A model generated the notes under the pieces. That model had not been told where the DNA came from, ran no database searches, and saw only the letters and a list, made by a program, of their open reading frames with translations. Shown here piece by piece: positions 1-9,776 of a DNA stretch of 64,000 nt. The translations under genes and the position numbers were made by a program. Source of the DNA: Limnoperna fortunei (taxonomy: Eukaryota; Mollusca; Bivalvia; Mytilida; Modiolidae); NCBI GenBank assembly GCA_944474755.1, contig OX104115.1, positions 70,718,993-70,782,992 of the forward strand, in the 5' to 3' direction. Numbering within the stretch: position 1 is the stretch's first letter; every line of letters starts with the position of its first letter.

Positions 1-312
1 AGGTCATAGGGCCTTCAGCAATTATTGACCTTGACTTTTGATATCATCTTTTTAATCATTAAAAAACACAATGTCCCAAAAATCAGGAATTTTGAAAAAA
101 AAATAACAGATATTGGTAAAAAAATATTTTAAAAATTTAAAAATTATTCTAAATGTTTTTAAAAGTGCATAATGCCAACAGTTACTTTTAAGGGTCATTT
201 TATTTTAACTTGCTAGAATTTTGAGACAAAATTCATAACTTTTCAAGTCAAAATAAGGTGATGGAAAAAATGAATTGATAAACTAATTAATTTTATTTTG
301 ATGTTTTTGCAG
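1..312 (+). other. Intron of the left-edge protocadherin gene (partial)
   Basis: This AT-rich sequence precedes a well-formed acceptor (T-rich tract then TTTTTGCAG at 304-312). No further exon resembling the other protocadherin's cytoplasmic exons is visible here, so the upstream exons must lie before the window. Confidence 0.6.
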
Positions 313-418
313 GAAAAAGAGAAGCGACTTGGAGATGATAGTCACAGCATTGGATCAACCAGTGATAGTGGACGTGGCAACAGTGATGATGAAATAAACA
401 GGTCACCACACCCTTCTG
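313..418 (+). CDS. Protocadherin cytoplasmic-tail exon (penultimate), + strand gene
   Basis: The exon is 106 nt and is read in phase 0 after the TTTTTGCAG acceptor. It encodes 35 residues plus one base, including the motif STSDSGRGNSDDE, and ends at G|GTAGGTAATT. The cytoplasmic exon of the minus-strand protocadherin at 26663-26777 carries IPSDSGRGSLDDD and ends in the same phase 1, so the two exons are paralogous. Ending the exon at a second possible donor four bases on (after GGTAG) would put a stop at the next junction, which supports 418 as the end. The product is the intracellular tail of a single-pass adhesion receptor. Its extracellular and membrane exons are outside the window. The call rests on motif, phase and splice sites; no transcript was available. 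Confidence 0.75.
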
Positions 419-1440
419 GTAGGTAATTTGTAGGGCTGAAAATTTTTCTGTTTTGAAAGGAATTTATATAAATTAATTCCCTTTGTAAATCATTGTGTTC
501 TTTAAATAATGGAAATCATTGCCTTTGAAGAAAATGTGAAATTTGCATCTATAACAAGTAAATAGACGATCAGAATGGAAATTATGTGCAGTCATGTCTA
601 TAGGATTGTAAAACATTTTTTTGAAACATTTAAGAAAACCTATAAGCTATGGACACATTGGTATTTATTGTTTATCATAAAGAAAACAATGTTATAGAGA
701 GAGAAAATGTTATCAAACCATAGAGTTGAAAGTTCTATCTTTCTGTTATAAGAAAATAAACAGGAGTCAACGTCCAGAATGTTTTCCTGTAACAAGCTCT
801 TTGAAGCCACTCGTATCAGTTGCTCGAACTTCAGATAGTATTTTGCATATTTCAAATGTTAATCAATTAAATCAATAGAAATGTGATTCCTCACAAAACA
901 AATTACATAGCTTTCTCCCGGTATAAGACAAAACTTACATGTACTAAAAATACCACCACGATTTTGATAAGGGGTATTATTGACACAAAATATCTTATAC
1001 ATCTGCCTACAGAGTGTCCAAATTCAATAAACATTAATTGGGAGCACCTGCTTAAAATCTGTCTGAATAAATAAGGGATGAATGTTTATAGACTTAATAA
1101 ATCTTGATTAAAATAGTAATTGCAGACTGTTTTTATCAAATTATTGATACATACTTTTATTAATTTATTGTAAAATGAGCTTTTCCTGGAAAAAAATATG
1201 ATATCTGTACAAATAAAACCTGCAGTATTGTGTGGTAAATTAGTGGGATTCAAGTTTCATTCTTTATAACATCAGGTTTGCATTTAAATGTGTATGTTTT
1301 TCTATTGAAGCTTTTTCAAATGCAAGCAAAAGTCAGGATTGTAACAATAGAAGAGAATATTAGCCATATGTTACATGTAAATAGATAGTTTTAAGCTGTT
1401 TATCTGATTAGTAATTTTAATTTAAATTTGGTTTTAATAG
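419..1440 (+). other. Intron between the last two exons of the + strand protocadherin
   Basis: The intron runs from GTAGGTAATT to TTTTAATAG. It is AT-rich and holds only short open frames with no family resemblance. Confidence 0.65.
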
Positions 1441-1667
1441 GTAGCAACAAAACCAAGCCAAAATCAAGACTAAGTCATCAACACGCTGAAAATCAGGATC
1501 TTATGTTCTCTCCACGAAAACATTCCGAGCAGCCTCTGTTATTTAGTCCAACAAAAATGAATGAACAGCACGGGAAAAGACCACTAAAGTTTCACACTGA
1601 CAATCCAAGAAATATTTTTCATTTTGACCAACAAGACAATGGTCCAGTAATAGACTGTGTTGTATGA
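1441..1667 (+). CDS. Protocadherin C-terminal exon, + strand gene
   Basis: The last coding exon supplies 227 nt. With the single base carried from 418 it gives 75 residues and a TGA stop, so the two visible exons encode 110 residues. It starts GSNKTKPKSRLSHQ, is rich in Lys, Gln, His and Asn, and carries two similar short blocks, LMFSPRKHSEQ and LLFSPTKMNEQ, about 17 residues apart. The protein ends DCVV; a C-terminal valine could be a PDZ-domain ligand, although position -2 is Cys rather than a textbook class I or II residue. The exon has no clear similarity to the last exon of the minus-strand paralogue beyond basic, Asn/Gln-rich composition, so the two tails have diverged after the shared SDSGRG exon. 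Confidence 0.72.
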
Positions 1668-2655
1668 TCAATGAGAGGTCAGCAGCATTAGTCATGTGAC
1701 ATTACAGCCATATTGTTTTCTGTGATAAACTTTAAAATGTGTTCAAAAACAATTGAATGATATAATTTATGTTAAAATAAAGTGCTTTTTCTGATTCTAC
1801 AAAAACATTAGTCATTTCTACAAAGTTAGGCTGCCTTTATTTTAAAATCTATAAAATGAGAAAATAGACCAATGGACATAGGAGAACTGAAATATTCAGT
1901 TCATAGCTTATAGAAGGATATGGAAAGATCACTGATCTACAAAGTCACACAATACTTCAAAGAAAATGGATAGGAATAGAAAGATCTCCAAGCATTTACA
2001 CGGTTCAAGACCAAGTTGGATACATAGAAATAAGCAGTGTAATCAGGTAAATAATTAATTTAAAAGTGATTAATTGAACATATGGACCAATATCTACTTG
2101 AATTTTAGTATAAATTTTATAAGGATTTGGTATAATTATATTATTACGCTTCACTCCAAAATTTCGGGATGTGAACTGAAGTAGAAAACATAGTTTGTTG
2201 ATAAAAGTGTTGTGCTGAAATAATGGACATGAGTAATACAATTTTATTTTAATGCAATATTTCCTTCATAAAAAAATATAGTAATTTGCTATTTTGGTAA
2301 TTTTGAAATTTGACAAATAGATATATATATATTTTCAGGAATGATGTGACGTGACATGTTGGAAGACAGTACAGTTACTAGTGTACAGTTCCCAGTGTGC
2401 AACATTTTATTTTGTGTGACAGTGAACATGCAGACACTTGAAGTGGTTTTGTATGTGTAAAACTCGTGTTATTTGTGCCAATACATTGTGATACACGTAG
2501 TGTAAATGTTGTTTCGTGTGCTACAAAATTAGCAAATGTTTGAATAGCATATATTGAGTGAAATTCCCAGAATAATATTCTGTGTTTTTAAATTATTTAA
2601 TTATATTTTTTCCAATTAAGAAATAAACCTCTAATAAAAGCACTGTGCAAGAATA
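1668..2655 (+). other. Probable 3' UTR of the + strand protocadherin
   Basis: After the TGA stop there is no further coding signal. AATAAA hexamers occur at 1776-1781, and a close pair lies at 2622-2627 and 2633-2638. The pair, followed by CACTGTGCAAG, is the best candidate for the main cleavage region, with the first as a possible proximal site. The end point is inferred. Confidence 0.45.
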
Positions 2656-4072
2656 TCAATAACCTTGTCGTTTTTATGAAGGTCAAGTGCAGTCTTAGAT
2701 AAAGATAGATTTGATTTTAGCAGATATGAGATCTGTCATATTTCAAAATATAGGCTTAGAAGTGTCAAAAGAAATATAATTTTTGAGAACAATATCATTA
2801 TTTTCAATTAGTTCAATAAGCTGCATTGAGTTTAAAATTTGTGCTTCATTTCATATCAAAATTAATGTGCACTTGCTATAAGTTGACTTTCAAAAAGTCA
2901 AATTAATTTTTCTTTGGTAAATTGCTCTCTGGCAGGAGTTTATTTTTTGTCTGACATTATAGAAATTTGAATCAACTTTATCTGTAGCATCTTAACATAA
3001 GTGAAATTGAATAATTGTAGTTTTAAATTAAAGATTAGAATTGGATAATTTTCAACATTAGTTTAATTTAAAATGATGTGAACTTCATTTTGTTCCAGTC
3101 TGAATTTTGTACAAAATGGCAAACAACCAACAATTAAGTGATAGATGCTTTCTTACCTCCTAAAAACACTTTGAGGTCGTCTCAAAATCAGGACAAGTAT
3201 ATGTAAAAAATGTACATAGATTACTCCCAAAAACAAGCTATTGAATTGATGCTTAAATCTGCAAGTACGAAAAATACAAAAATTTAATTATATTTATTTT
3301 TTTTTGAGGGCCTTTGAAATGCTGAGCATTTAACAACTAGGCTTACCGTGCCTTCCTTCCCGCTGTTTCTCCAAACAAAAAATGGAATCAAACGAAATCA
3401 TGTATCGTTTCTTACATAATATAAGAATCTCTTACTTAATGTTAAATCTACTATTTGAACAAACTAGATTTATCTGCATTAAAAAAAACCATGTAATTAT
3501 TTAAAGATTACACAAACTCGACAGGGTGCTGCCGATTTTTCAGTATTCTTCTGCAGTTAATGTTTTCGGAATAAATGAGGCAAAAGCAGATATATTATTA
3601 AAAGGGCTGATGTTTCTTATTGCATTTTGTGTAATATTTATCTTCAAGTTTAAGTCAATTTTGAGGTTGTCTTTCATAATATTTTGACAGACATGTTTTG
3701 GTAAGGTGCTATTAAATTATAATCTTGAGAGCTGCTTGTCAAATAAAACCTGTTTTTGAAGCACTAGATTTTACAAGAGATTTTTGTAAGTGATATGCTT
3801 GATACACAAAAGTAGATTATAATTTAAAACTGTTGATATGTTTTTGTACTTTTGTAATGTTGATCGATTTATTTGACACAAATTTGTTTAGTTGTTGATG
3901 TATATTTTTTAAGAAAATGGAAAATTATGCATAATGTTTTTAAATTAAACAAATGAAATATCTACAGTTTTTCATGATTTTCTTATTAGGCCTTCCTTAT
4001 CTTGTCATCATGTTTGTCTGTTGTCTTCTGTTGATATTAATATTAAGTTTTAATTGTTTTTCATGATTTTTT
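2656..4072. other. AT-rich intergenic DNA, nothing recognised
   Basis: No convincing exon, repeat structure or long open frame is seen. Another AATAAA near 3740 could be a distal polyadenylation site of the + strand gene. Confidence 0.5.
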
Positions 4073-4082
4073 GGGGGGGGGG

Positions 4083-4195
4083 GCTTCAGTGTCCCAGAGG
4101 TTAGATAGCTAATTTACTATTGATCACATGGTCTGTCATCAACACCGAGGTTGTGGGTTCGAGTCTTACTGTGGGCAGAGTGTATGGAACAAGTT
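4083..4195 (+). repeat. SINE head fragment (tRNA-derived)
   Basis: The stretch ACTATTGATCACATGG through GAGGTTGTGGGTTCGAGTC matches the head of the full SINE at 5387, including the B-box-like GGGTTCGAGTC. It starts just after a run of G (about 4072-4082). The first 30 bases differ from the canonical head and the body is missing after about 4195. Confidence 0.7.
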
Positions 4196-4444
4196 GAGAA
4201 TAGTTCACTTATGCAGCAGTCTTTTCTTATAAATTTAATTACCCATCTCCCTGGCCGTACAAGTAACATAGTGATTTGGGGTGTGGAGGAAAGTAGGTTT
4301 GATTCTTGCTTCACATACATTAAGCACAATGATAAACCAGACAGGGCTGGGGACTGTGTAATGGGTGACTGGTTAAACTGCTGACAATTACAAATCCGGC
4401 ACAAACCCGATTCGGGTATGAAAGACAACAATGCTTGTTTGCTG

Positions 4445-4677
4445 CTGTCTGTGCACCACTTTCAGCGATGTTCAGCTATGTGTGTATCATTGCATTCAGT
4501 TTTAATTTTACCAGAAGCCAGTGAAAACAACCAACCAATAGCAGGAAACTGTCAAACCTTGTCAGTTAAGGTTGGACTCGAGCACACCGTGTTGGATTTT
4601 TTTTTGGGGGTTCGAACTTGTACCCATAGCGTTGACATGCTGGTGATGAAAGGTGATTGACTTACCACTCGCCACGG
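4445..4677 (-). repeat. Degenerate SINE copy, reverse orientation
   Basis: The order is that of the SINE read backwards: CACTTTCAGCGATGTTCAGC, then CCTTGTCAGTTAAGG, CTCGAGCACACCGTG, GGGTTCGAACTTG, GTTGACATGC and TTACCACTCGCCACGG. Much of the middle is diverged. A second tRNA-like stretch at about 4236-4310 (GTAGGTTTGATTCTTGC) lies just before it, so this 600-bp area is a pile-up of SINE pieces. The open frames here are by-products. Confidence 0.65.
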
Positions 4678-5372
4678 AACAATGAAACAAATAACAATGA
4701 GCTCTTGCCATGATATAGCTGCAACATGTCATAAAACAACAACCACTAACATTTGCTCTGTAAGTGGCTCAACATACTCAATGATCCAAATACTAAAAGC
4801 TACAGTCTTTTATCAATGGTTACAAAATAACCAGCAGAGATATCAGATGACCATTCTACCCAAAAAGCTAACAAAACGTACGAAATAATTATTTTAAATG
4901 CATTGATTTGCCTTTAATTCTGTCAATGGTTCTTTTTCAAATTTGCTTATTTTCTCAGCATTAATTTAATAAAACAAATTGCAGCTTCAAAATCACTATG
5001 GACGCCACATTCAGAAGACATCAAAATACTTTCAAGATTAACTGAATGCATATAAGATATTTTTCTTCGTATTTTAGCATTTATCATCCTCCCAAGTCCT
5101 GGGTTCTGGGCATAGATTTCACTACAAACTAAAACTTATTTGTCCATTAACCATTCGTTGATGCTATGTCACAATGCCGATTCACGATTCACCGTCCTGG
5201 ATTTGCTTTCAGGTCAATATTGTTGAGGGAAAGTTGAATTAGCAGATACCTTTCTTCAGTATGCGTATTGATTGAGTGGCTGGATGTGTCGATTTCGAGT
5301 TTTCGCATTTGATATAAAACGCCAAAAGGCGGAACGAAAATCATTCAGCGCTTTGACGTTTTGCGATTTGGC
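4678..5372. other. Unannotated intergenic DNA
   Basis: The second half (about 5080-5372) is less AT-rich than its surroundings but has no long open frame or repeat that I recognise. Confidence 0.4.
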
Positions 5373-5386
5373 ATCTTTCTAATATC

Positions 5387-5670
5387 GGGGCCTCGGTGGC
5401 CGAGTGGCCAAGGTAGTTCGTTCACTATTGATCAAATGGTCTGTCAACACTGAGATTGCGGGTTCAATTCTCACTGCAGACAGGATGTACTCGACTCCAA
5501 TCTTAATTGACAAGGATTGCCAGTTTTCCTACCGCAGGTTGGGGGCACGTGGTTGGGGGTTCTCTCCGGGTACTCCGGCTTCCTCCGCCAATAAAAACTG
5601 GACGCCATGAAATAGCTGAAAAATTGCTGAAAGTGGCGTTAAACACCATTCAAACAAACAAAACAAACAA
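5387..5670 (+). mobile_element. Full-length tRNA-derived SINE with perfect target-site duplication
   Basis: The head has an A-box-like GGTGGCCGAGTGG and a B-box-like GCGGGTTCAATTC. The body carries CTTCCTCCGCCAATAAAAAC and AGCTGAAAAATTGCTGAAAG, and the tail is an A-rich CAAACAAACAAA run. The 14 bases ATCTTTCTAATATC occur immediately before (5373-5386) and immediately after (5671-5684) the element, which is a perfect target-site duplication and fixes both ends. The element is non-autonomous: an RNA polymerase III-type promoter in the head, and dependence on a LINE partner for mobility. It serves as the reference copy for the other SINE calls in this window. Confidence 0.9.
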
Positions 5671-5684
5671 ATCTTTCTAATATC

Positions 5685-6857
5685 AAAGGCAAAAACGCGG
5701 AATAGCCTCATTTTTCCAACGTATTTATGCGTAAGAGTAGCGAGCTATGCTGACAGTTGTGACTTGTTTTTGTTTATTACTATATAAAACAAGTTACTGA
5801 GTATATTGGCAAAAATGTTAGTAAAACATTGTGGTAATTGATTCGACATCGACATGTACACCAACAAATAGTTTATCAAGTGTATTTGTACAGTAAATCA
5901 ATGTTAAAACCTGCTGTTTTGTAATGCGTTATTCACCAAAATCCTCGCACATCTCCGCGCGAGTCAAAGATCTGTGAGAATACACAGTCAGGTTGTTCGG
6001 GATCTTGTCTCTCTTGTTGTCATCGATTTTGTCCAATCACTTCTTTGATCTGTAATTTATGATTGAAATATTGCTTACAAAGTATCCGATTTTGTCAATA
6101 ATTTTTGACAAGTAACATAAGCATATTGACAACTGAAATTTTGTATTTTAATCCATAAGTAAGCGAATGAAATATCTATAGATTTCATGTCTGAATTGTT
6201 ATGCTGAATGCATTTACATAAAATATAAAAACTTGATTGGAATATCGAAACAAGATATTAACATAAGTTTAGCTCATTTGATTTTTTTTACAAAACATCG
6301 AAAATCGTTAAAAAGAAGTCAAACAATATCAATTTGTTTTTATTTTCATAAATCTTGATTGCATTAGACCTACATCGCATTGGTCACTTAAGATTTTCAT
6401 GAAATCGTGACCCGAAGACTATTTGAAGTAGCGTAGGAACCCTAGTCCTAGTCTCCGTTGCGACAAGACTGCGCATGTCACTGGTAATACAAGAGGCGTT
6501 AGAGGCAGTGGGGTGCAGATAGTTGGTTTAATATATTGTATCCTAAAATATTCATTTTAATATTTTAAATCAAGATGACCTGATCTGATATATCCAACCG
6601 CATGTTTGAGAATTAATAAATGCAAAAATGAGGTCCACTTCCAGTCAGAGTATTAATATAGTCATATGTCGAAATTGTATTTCGTTCATTAAAAAATGTT
6701 CTTTTACAAAATGAAATTATAGTGTGTATTATTTGTATGCTTTGACCTACATGGGTATAAAACAACAATAAAGTTATTATTAGGTCACACTTTGGGAGGA
6801 TGCACTTGGGGCCAACTCATATACAGCACCCAACCGGATGTACGACCACGATTGTTA
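5685..6857. other. Unannotated intergenic DNA
   Basis: Mostly AT-rich. A short GC-richer patch at about 6400-6520 has no open frame or splice-flanked coding signal that I can support. Confidence 0.4.
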
Positions 6858-6969
6858 GCCAGTAACTAAAAGCCTATCTTAAGACTCCCTCAATTACCAA
6901 TTTACGATTATCGTAAGCTAATTTTAAGAATAAACTAAGGGGGTAACTAAAACTGTTCTTTGGTCATTC

Positions 6970-7473
6970 TTAATGTGAACTTATTTTTTTACTACGATGA
7001 ACGTAAGAAGGGAAACTTAAGAATGGTCTTAATTTATTTCCAGAGCTCCCGTCTTTGTTTTCACGCAAAAAATACACACGATCTTCAATTTTCCCACTAC
7101 CATCTTCTGTGTTTCCAGCATATTTTAAAACTATATTGGTAAAAAAATTATTTGCACCACAAACACCCTGCACATTAAGTGCATGAAAACCTTTGCTACA
7201 GATATACAGTTGTTCATCAACTGATGGTGCCTTTATATGAATCAACGTCCCATCTATTGCTCCAAAGACACGAGGCTTCTTTAATGTCATAAAAGTCGAA
7301 CATAACGGAATCGCGTTCCGCATTTGTGGAAATTGAATATACTGGCCAATGTTTCTAGCAGTGGGTTTAGTAATTCTGTGAACACAGCGAGAAACGGACA
7401 TTTTGATTACACCGTGAGCATCTCCAATGACATTCAAGTAGCTCCCACTCTCGAAATACCGAAGTGCTGTCAA
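6970..7473 (-). pseudogene. Harbinger (HARBI1-like, DDE_Tnp_4) transposase fragment
   Basis: The open frame contains the characteristic series SVSRCVHRIT, VFGAIDGTLIHIKAPS, KGFHALNVQGVC and FTNIVLKYAGNTED. These correspond to the helix-turn-helix end and the nuclease core of Harbinger transposases, with the first catalytic Asp in GAIDGT and a likely second in NTED. The frame has no ATG at its upstream end. A stop lies 12 codons before its first residue, even though LLDRHD before that stop still looks like family sequence. After about residue 125 the similarity stops and the frame runs into subterminal repeat sequence, so the last third with the final acidic residue is missing. It is an inactive copy. 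Confidence 0.85.
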
Positions 7474-7616
7474 GACCTGTAATGACCTGTACTAGTCGTG
7501 TCTGTCTAGCAAGGTCGGCGTACAACTATTGACCGAGTTCGCACATGAACCAGAGGCTCTTAAGAGCCTGTATAGCTGACCTGATTTTATAGGCGATGAA
7601 GATGGCATTTCCCCGA

Positions 7617-8330
7617 TGTTAAAATAAGTCCTGTAATTTTCAATAAACATTAAAGAGGACCATCCAAACAATATTGCTAGAAAGTTTTGTTTCCATTGGT
7701 TAACTGGTTTAATAGAGAAGAAGATTTTTTTTAAATTTGCGCATAGGGTCCTATGTTAAACTAAGTCTTGTGTTGTCGGCCATTTTGAATTTCCAATTGT
7801 CATAAAAAACACAAACTTTATATAGGACCCTCCTAAACAATATTGCTAGTAAGTTTTTGTTTCCATTGGTTAACAGGTTTTAGAGAAGAAGCCTTTTAAA
7901 ACTTTTTGCCATAGGGTCCTATGTTAAACTAAGTCCTGCGGTGGCGGCCATTTTGAATTTCCAGTTGGCATAGATAACATAAACTTTATAAAGGACAATC
8001 CAAACAATATTGCCAGTAAGTTTTGTTTTGATTGGTTAAACGGTTTCAGAGAAGAAGCCCTTTTAAACTTTTTTCCCAAAGGGTCCTATGTTAAACTAAG
8101 TCTTGCGGGGGGCAGCAATATTGGTTTTCCAATCCAAATAAAAAACACTAACTTTGTATAGGTCCATCCAATGAACATTGTGGCCAAGTTTGGTTTCAAT
8201 TGGCCAAGTGGTTTCAGAGAAGAAGATTAAAATGTAAAAAGTTAACAGAAGACGCCGACGACGACGTCGACGGACGCAAAGTGATAACAATGGCTCACAT
8301 GACCCTTTGGGTCAGGTGAGCTAAAATGGC
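7617..8330. repeat. Four diverged ~170-bp tandem units ending in a hairpin; mollusc dispersed repeat
   Basis: The phrase AGGGTCCTATGTTAAACTAA recurs at about 7745, 7914 and 8086. CATTGGTTAAC / AGAGAAGAAG blocks occur in the same order in each unit of about 170 bp, with a partial first unit from about 7617. The block ends in GACGCCGACGACGACG and a hairpin GGCTCACATGACCC / GGGTCAGGTGAGC. I recognise this ending from bivalve genomes as the 3' part of a common dispersed element, but I cannot name its family from sequence alone. Confidence 0.65.
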
Positions 8331-8560
8331 AAAGAAAACCGACAGTGCAACAAGGGCCAAAGGTCAAAGGACAGTTACAAATCCGGATATAGACAAACGC
8401 AACACAGAAACCAAAAGCACAAAACAGAAAGAGACTAACACGAACCCTAATAAAAGCCATGGGTGCACTCGGGTGCTCCAGAGGAGTAGCAGTGCCTGCC
8501 TTTAATTAGACACCCGTCTAGTTACTTATTGTCATGTCTAGGGCGTGTCATGCTTTCCCT
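8331..8560. repeat. Probable dispersed repeat fragment
   Basis: The segment around GGGTGCACTCGGGTGCTCCA and AGACACCCGTCTAGTTACTT resembles a family of interspersed mollusc sequences that I recall in general terms (an advice to compare, not a match). It has no coding frame. Confidence 0.35.
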
Positions 8561-9039
8561 ATTAAGTTTATAGTTTCAAATGATCTCCTTGTCTGTCTTG
8601 TAGTCCAGTGGATTTTTTCGGTCGTGAAACCATCGGGGTATATCCTGTTGTCGGTAAACTTGTATATTAATTAAAAATAGTTCTACGTCCATTTTGTTCT
8701 GCGTATTCCAATAAAGTTTTCTTGTATTTAAGGGTGGTCATGAGCAGTCTTAGTGTTGCGGAGATTTTTTGCATTTGAGAGAACGTTTAGTTACACTCTC
8801 AAATCTTAACGATAACCGTAAGATACAACTATGCATATGCTTAAATTTAAGGAATTTTTTAGTTACCCAACAAAAATAAGGAGATTTTAAGTTATGTTCG
8901 TAGACATATCTTAAATTTGAGTGTCTATTTTGAAGGTAAGGGTTGTCAATCATACTAAGTGCTCTTTTAGTTACACTCTTATTTCTTAAGGTGATCGTAA
9001 GAATGTCCTTTCTTCTAAGATTGCTTTTAGTTACTGGCC

Positions 9040-9662
9040 CTGGTCAGGACGTTTGTTATTGATACTTTGATAATACGAACATAAACTTAAAGAAAAGTCA
9101 GAATCAATAAAATGCATGAAGACATGGCATTTCTGGACATAGATAATCGTATATCAACACCAAGCGAGAATTTTAATTGACATTTGTGACGACAAACATA
9201 TGCATTTTCACATCAATTTAACTGCAATGTTTGACAACTATTCAATCTGTTGGCCACGGAAATCAGAATTTGACCATTATTTTTGTTTGCAGGTGCTTTA
9301 CGACTTCTGAGAAAATTGTTTTCAGCGGTTAATTACAGCAGACGTGAAGTGGTATCGTGGTTTGACTACCAATTTCTGTTTTTGTTCTCGCCTTCTAATG
9401 GAACAGGACATTGTTTTGGTAATCATTTTTCGCATTTATCAATATTTCTCTGCAGTTATTGTTTTTACATCTTTTGGATGATTAAAGAAAGCGGTGCGTT
9501 TCCGGTATAGATTCGGACCAGTTCAAAATTGAGCCCTGATGGCGATTCAGTTTCATGTTTTTGTGCAGTTCAGAAGGCGCTTATACTTCAGAAGTTTTAA
9601 AATGCACTGTATTTAGATATAATATTTGATTTTCGCTTTTGAGTTTTTTTTCAAGACATTTA
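9040..9662. other. Unannotated intergenic DNA
   Basis: AT-rich, with no element or exon recognised. Confidence 0.4.
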
Positions 9663-9776
9663 CCAATCTAATTAAAATTGTATCTTCAATTGGCTTCCCC
9701 TTTTTGCTATGGTCGCTTCACGGCGACAATAGCAAAAAAGGTGAGCCGAGTGAAGATACAATTTTAATTAGATTGG
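9663..9776. mobile_element. Near-perfect 114-bp palindrome (MITE-like hairpin)
   Basis: CCAATCTAATTAAAATTGTA at 9663 pairs with its complement ending at 9776. The arms of about 50 bp meet near 9718 around GGTCGCTTCACGGCGAC. CATTT occurs near both outer ends and may be a short target-site duplication. A foldback of this size with no coding frame suggests a miniature DNA transposon. Confidence 0.65.

Larger units (their letters stand above)
6858..9038 (-). mobile_element. Harbinger/PIF-type DNA transposon remnant, composite
   Basis: The outer ends are inverted copies of GCCAGTAACTAAAAGC (6858-6873 and its complement ending at about 9038). The core GTAACTAAA is repeated inside: two copies at the left (about 6862 and 6942) and four in reverse at the right (8786, 8858, 8966, 9026). 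Palindrome-like subterminal motifs (TTTACGATTATCGTAAG at 6901 and relatives near 8804 and 8986) sit beside them. A transposase fragment lies between. Harbinger elements usually duplicate a 3-bp TTA/TAA target; TTA abuts the left end (6855-6857) but not the right, so the outer boundary is uncertain and several insertions may be nested. An unrelated repeat block (7617-8330) sits inside. Confidence 0.7.

Noticed and set aside
5404..5711. Open frames through the SINE at 5387
   Set aside because: SINEs do not encode proteins; the frames cross a tRNA-like head and the A-rich tail.
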